Shown here: positions 6,225 through 9,324 of the stretch, piece after piece | Position numbering within the stretch: the first letter of the stretch is position 1 | How the letters are laid out: each line of letters starts with the position of its first letter | Source of the DNA: Methanosarcinaceae archaeon | GTDB taxonomy: Archaea; Halobacteriota; Methanosarcinia; Methanosarcinales; Methanosarcinaceae | Length of the DNA: 9,324 bases | NCBI GenBank assembly: GCA_030594665.1 | Contig: JAUVET010000042.1 | Span: 1-9,324, forward strand | Direction of reading: 5' to 3' | Position numbers and translations under genes: made by a program | Notes under the pieces: model-generated | The model's database searches: none | What the model was told of the DNA's origin: nothing | Seen by the model: the letters and a program-made list of their open reading frames with translations, nothing else

Positions 6225-6272
6225 CCTTATGCCTTATACCGTATACCTTATACTTTACCTTATATCCCTTAT
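6225..6272 (-). repeat. TATAAGG heptamer tandem array in the proC leader
   Basis: On the + strand, CCTTAT(A/G) units begin at 6225, 6232, 6239 (variant CCGTATA) and 6246 in strict 7-base register, with further CCTTAT units at 6258 and 6267 out of register. Read in the proC direction each unit is TATAAGG, combining a TATA-like core with a purine-rich AGG; the final unit supplies the proC Shine-Dalgarno site. This stretch probably contains the proC promoter as well. Confidence 0.75.
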
Positions 6273-6310
6273 TTTAAACATTAACAGATACTTAAACAAT
6301 TACTTTGAAG

Positions 6311-8167
6311 TCAAAGGAACCCACATTCACGCATTTGCTCATCGGAAGGTCTGCCTTCCCTGTCCCAGCCACGTCGTTCATAATAGACATCAAGCATGTG
6401 CTCATAAAAGTCCCGATCCATGTGCGCGCCTGCCTGTGGTCCTGTTTTGATCGGATCGTTGAATGTTCTCTCTGGCGGATAATCGTCTGCTCTTGTGACA
6501 CCCAGACGCAAGTTAATGGCACGTGTCAGGTCATACAATGTTTTTGACCTCTCAAGCAGGTCATCAAGTGTAACCTTGATACCAGTTGCAGCAGAATAGA
6601 AATCCGCATACGTATTCTCATCAAAACCAAGTTCTATCCATGGCAGGCGACATACACCAAGCATGTCGAACAAAGGCCTGACAGTCTGGTGATAGATGAC
6701 AAGATCGATCTTCTCTTCCAATGTCCAGTCTGCACCTACTTCCAATTCCTTTGCGATCGGCCACGCGCGGGCATGGTGTGCCCCTATATCACTTGTTCCA
6801 TACGCAAGAGCCATAGTAACACCAACCCTTCCGTCATATGCTGACTGGTCCATTCCCTTTACATGAGAGATAATAGGTTCTAACTGGGGGAACTTCTTAA
6901 TGACACCATACGGACCCTCGGCAAGTACATCGCCAATCCCGTCCCTGTTCGCGATCTTTTCCAAAAGTAACATTATAGATGAATCATCACCCCAGCTAAG
7001 CGCAATTCCATCTACATCCTCAAGTGTGAGCAATCCACGCTCATACCCTTCAATAACCGTAGCGATCATGCTGCCTGATGTGATCGTATCGATCCCGAGT
7101 TCGTCGCAAAGATAGTTGCCGCGCAAAACCGCAGAAAAATCATTGATGCCGACATTGGAACCAAGCATTGCCGCGCTTTCGTATTCCGGCCCTTCTGTTA
7201 CGGTTCCGGCATATTTCCCGCTTTTTACAAGACAGATATTGCCGCAAGCCATCGGACAGGAATAACATGCGCTGTCCCCGATCTTATGCTGAGAAGTCAT
7301 AACTTCACCATTGATCTTATCGGCATCTTCGAAATGAGCATCGCTAAAGTTTCGGGTCGGGATTATACCCAATGTGTTGGCATAATCGATCACAGACATC
7401 AGTCCCTCTTCCTGCCAGAATTTCATCATCGGATGGTCATGAAGTGACTTGTATGCCTTATCACTAAGTTCAACAAGCTTGTCCATATCATATACAGGCA
7501 GGTCTTTTGTACCCCGCACGGCAATAGCCTTTATGTTTTTTGAACCGAAGATCGCACCCATGCCTGTTCTTCCGGCATTCCTGCTCCATTCGGAATTTAT
7601 ACATGCGAACTTGACAAGATTCTCCCCGGCAATCCCGATCGTTGCGACCTTAACCGCTTCATCACGAAGATCCTCCTTGAGTTCGCGTTCGGTTTCGGTG
7701 CTTTTCATGCCTTTGTACTTTGAAGCATCCCGTATTTCCACTACATCATCATCTATCCAAATATATGAGAACTCTTTGGCACGTCCGTGTATGACCAGCG
7801 CATCGTATCCGGCCTGGCGGATCTCAACACCAAACATACCGCCCATGTTACTGTCCGCATAAATGCCTGTCAATGGCGATATTGATACAAATGCGGTCTT
7901 ACCCGAAGATGGGAGATAGAGTCCGCTCAAGATACCGGGGGCAATCACAATAATATTTTCAGGATCAAGAGGTTTGACTCCATCTTTCAGGTTATCCATA
8001 ACGATCTTTGCACCAAATCCCCTGCCACCGATGTATTTGAGTGCGAAATCCTCATCGTATTCTTCAATATAGGAGTCGCCTGCCGTAAGGTCGATATGCA
8101 GGATCTTTCCAAGATATCCTCCCTTTATCCTTACACTGTCCGCAATGGTAATACTATCACTGCTCAT
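6311..8167 (-). CDS. Tungsten-dependent aldehyde:ferredoxin oxidoreductase, large subunit
   Basis: Oxidises an aldehyde to its acid (or the reverse) and passes electrons to iron-sulfur clusters; cytoplasmic. 618 residues from the ATG at 8167, usual for AOR. Seen: IGGRGFGAK (46-54) and AGRTGMGAIFGSKNIKAI (198-215) of the pterin-binding N-terminal domain; C301-x2-C304-x3-C308 plus C506 in DMLGVC ligating one [4Fe-4S] cluster; GAHHARAWP (462-470) near the active site; and the usual YYERRGWDREG ending. The ATG at 8167 is chosen over GTG 8176 and ATG 8173 because GGGGTGAT (8179-8172) is its Shine-Dalgarno site. It overlaps the polyferredoxin gene by 11 bases, so the two are translationally coupled and most likely form one heteromeric enzyme, like WOR5 of Pyrococcus or bacterial AorAB. 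The aldehyde substrate cannot be told from sequence. A palindrome CTTTGA-AG-TCAAAG (6303-6316) overlaps the stop. Confidence 0.92.
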   Translation of the reverse strand: MSSDSITIADSVRIKGGYLGKILHIDLTAGDSYIEEYDEDFALKYIGGRGFGAKIVMDNLKDGVKPLDPENIIVIAPGILSGLYLPSSGKTAFVSISPLTGIYADSNMGGMFGVEIRQAGYDALVIHGRAKEFSYIWIDDDVVEIRDASKYKGMKSTETERELKEDLRDEAVKVATIGIAGENLVKFACINSEWSRNAGRTGMGAIFGSKNIKAIAVRGTKDLPVYDMDKLVELSDKAYKSLHDHPMMKFWQEEGLMSVIDYANTLGIIPTRNFSDAHFEDADKINGEVMTSQHKIGDSACYSCPMACGNICLVKSGKYAGTVTEGPEYESAAMLGSNVGINDFSAVLRGNYLCDELGIDTITSGSMIATVIEGYERGLLTLEDVDGIALSWGDDSSIMLLLEKIANRDGIGDVLAEGPYGVIKKFPQLEPIISHVKGMDQSAYDGRVGVTMALAYGTSDIGAHHARAWPIAKELEVGADWTLEEKIDLVIYHQTVRPLFDMLGVCRLPWIELGFDENTYADFYSAATGIKVTLDDLLERSKTLYDLTRAINLRLGVTRADDYPPERTFNDPIKTGPQAGAHMDRDFYEHMLDVYYERRGWDREGRPSDEQMRECGFL

Positions 8168-8780
8168 CAGCATCACCCCTTTCTGGCTTCATTTTATCTT
8201 TGCGAAGTCCACCTGTCTCGATCTGTGCATACTCCAATTTCTTTTTTACACCATGCTCGAAGTATTCCATCTCTTTGAGATGTGCATATTTCAGTGTGTC
8301 AATTAAACGATTTGCCTGTCCGAGCGTGTGCTCAGGTACATAAATAATAGCGTTTTTCGGACATGCTTTTACACATTGTGGGTCGCCGCCGCACAGTTCA
8401 CATTTGATCGGCTCGTCCAGATCGGCATGTACATAGATCGCACCGAACGGACATGCGGTTACACATGCATGACACCCCATACATTCACTGTTGTTGATCT
8501 TAACAATCCCGTTCTCAATGTATATTGCATCGGTAGGACAACTTTCCATGCATTTCGGGTCTTTGCATTGTTTGCACACGATCGGCATCTTGATGACGGG
8601 GTGAGGATATAGTGAAAGTACCCTTATGCGTGCTTTTTTGGGATTGTTAACCTTGTTGTTGTGAATGGCACATACGATCTCGCATGTACGGCATCCGGAA
8701 CAACGTTCAGGCACGATGGTTAGTGCCAATGTTTGGGAGGTGGATACTTGCTCCCGGTCTTTGTCCTGATCCATATTCAT
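8157..8780 (-). CDS. Polyferredoxin electron-transfer subunit with four [4Fe-4S] clusters
   Basis: Electron-carrying small subunit, probably partner of the downstream AOR. 207 residues from the ATG at 8780. Sixteen cysteines fall in four groups: C27-C30-C33-C37, C69-C72-C77-C81 (followed by P), C100-C103-C106-C110 (P), and C127-C130-C136-C140 (P). The order and the longer spacings in groups two and four match HycB/AorA-type four-cluster ferredoxins. The C-terminal 60 residues are charged and helical, as in subunits that wrap around a partner. The frame continues upstream to 8897, but that would overlap the MBF1 gene and adds an unrelated repetitive stretch; ATG 8780 or 8774 is preferred, neither with a strong Shine-Dalgarno site. 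The stop overlaps the AOR start. About 50 bases separate it from MBF1, so it may be in the same operon or have its own promoter. Confidence 0.88.
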   Translation of the reverse strand: MNMDQDKDREQVSTSQTLALTIVPERCSGCRTCEIVCAIHNNKVNNPKKARIRVLSLYPHPVIKMPIVCKQCKDPKCMESCPTDAIYIENGIVKINNSECMGCHACVTACPFGAIYVHADLDEPIKCELCGGDPQCVKACPKNAIIYVPEHTLGQANRLIDTLKYAHLKEMEYFEHGVKKKLEYAQIETGGLRKDKMKPERGDADEQ

Positions 8781-8791
8781 CGCTTCTTTTA

Positions 8792-8818
8792 TGCTGTAAT
8801 TATTGTAATCATTGTAAT
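8792..8818 (-). repeat. Three 9-base units before the polyferredoxin gene
   Basis: On the minus strand ATTACAATG, ATTACAATA and ATTACAGCA follow each other (last unit diverged) in the 50-base gap after MBF1. The stretch is AT-rich and could include a promoter for the polyferredoxin-AOR pair or bind a regulator; nothing more specific can be said. Confidence 0.45.
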
Positions 8819-8830
8819 TTGTAAAATAGT

Positions 8831-9310
8831 TCACTTTCGTTGGATCTTCACAATATCCCCAAGAGTTGTGCCTTTGCTCAAGCTTCCGCCGCTCCATTCG
8901 GATTCCCTTGTACGTTCAGTGAGTTTAATATTAAGTGTATATTCAAGTTTTTTAATAATTGGATCTTCCGGTGTAATATCACCACGCTCGATCTTTTTGA
9001 GAAGGGATGCTTTTTCCTTGATCTTTACAGCCAGTTGATCCTGTGACCAGCTGTGATCTCTACGTGCATCCCGAATAATTGTTTCGTAATCATCAACAAG
9101 TTCATCACTTACAGTTTCAAATGATTTTCTTGGGGCACGCCTTGTTGGAATACTGCGTACAACAGGTGTTACCTTTCTTGATACAGGCATGCGTTTGTTG
9201 GAAACAGTACCGTGCTGCGAGCACTTAACGCACACATCCAGTTCACTTCCGTCAATGGCAACTTTAATAGGTTTACCATGTATTTCCGCACCGCATATTT
9301 CACATTCCAT
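8831..9310 (-). CDS. Archaeal multiprotein bridging factor 1 (MBF1-type transcription factor)
   Basis: Zinc-ribbon plus Cro-type helix-turn-helix protein, the archaeal form of MBF1, which in archaea has been linked to ribosomes and translation rather than TBP bridging. 159 residues, normal length. C3-x2-C6 and C27-x2-C30 form the N-terminal zinc ribbon; a basic linker (about 38-63) follows; the HTH spans about 73-130, with WSQDQLAVKIKEKASLLKKIERG carrying the recognition region (key residues S89, Q90, L93, E108). The C-terminal tail (131-159) ends in GDIVKIQRK. The ATG at 9310 is the natural start, since the zinc-ribbon cysteines follow directly; no clear Shine-Dalgarno site is visible in the 14 bases before the window end. 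It precedes the polyferredoxin and AOR genes on the same strand, but a control role over them is not implied by the family. Confidence 0.92.
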   Translation of the reverse strand: MECEICGAEIHGKPIKVAIDGSELDVCVKCSQHGTVSNKRMPVSRKVTPVVRSIPTRRAPRKSFETVSDELVDDYETIIRDARRDHSWSQDQLAVKIKEKASLLKKIERGDITPEDPIIKKLEYTLNIKLTERTRESEWSGGSLSKGTTLGDIVKIQRK

Positions 9311-9324
9311 ATTTCATCAACTCT

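Noticed and set aside
8781..8897. N-terminal extension of the polyferredoxin to 8897
   Set aside because: It would overlap the MBF1 coding region, contains the repetitive NYNDYNNYS stretch encoded by the 9-base tandem repeat, and is not typical of this ferredoxin family.

Overview
The window looks archaeal, most likely a methanogen-related lineage near the Methanosarcinales (possibly an ANME-2/Methanoperedens-type genome). This is inferred from a DUF1673-type membrane protein with its LMGWCPNA motif, an archaeal MBF1 transcription factor, a tungsten-type aldehyde ferredoxin oxidoreductase, Shine-Dalgarno sites matching the AGGAGGTGAT consensus, and an archaeal GH15 glucoamylase beside a GT4 glycogen-synthase-like gene. 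No rRNA, tRNA, CRISPR array, transposase or phage gene was seen.

Layout. Positions 1-1061 (+): two small membrane proteins one base apart, the first possibly cut by the window edge. 1062-1339: non-coding, with a GC-rich hairpin. 1340-2872 (-): a GT4 glycosyltransferase carrying a decayed in-frame copy of its own nucleotide-fold core. About 220 bases of AT-rich, inverted-repeat-rich DNA separate it from the divergent GH15 glucoamylase (+, coding evidence from 3090, first conventional start 3129, end 5033). 5034-5401: a convergent intergenic region holding a MITE-like 142-bp nested palindrome with candidate target duplications and a duplicated proC tail. 5402-6217 (-): proC, preceded by a heptamer tandem repeat. 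6311-9310 (-): MBF1, then a four-cluster polyferredoxin, then aldehyde:ferredoxin oxidoreductase, with the last two overlapping.

How the genes fit together. The GT4 and GH15 genes form a divergent pair fitting synthesis and breakdown of a storage alpha-glucan. The polyferredoxin and AOR are very probably the small and large subunits of one tungstoenzyme that passes aldehyde-derived electrons to ferredoxin. MBF1 may be co-transcribed but is probably a general factor. proC makes proline and stands apart from any other proline gene here.

The strongest observations are the internal duplication in the glycosyltransferase, the apparent AUA start of the glucoamylase with a good Shine-Dalgarno site in front of it, the 142-bp MITE-like element, and the TATAAGG heptamer array in front of proC.
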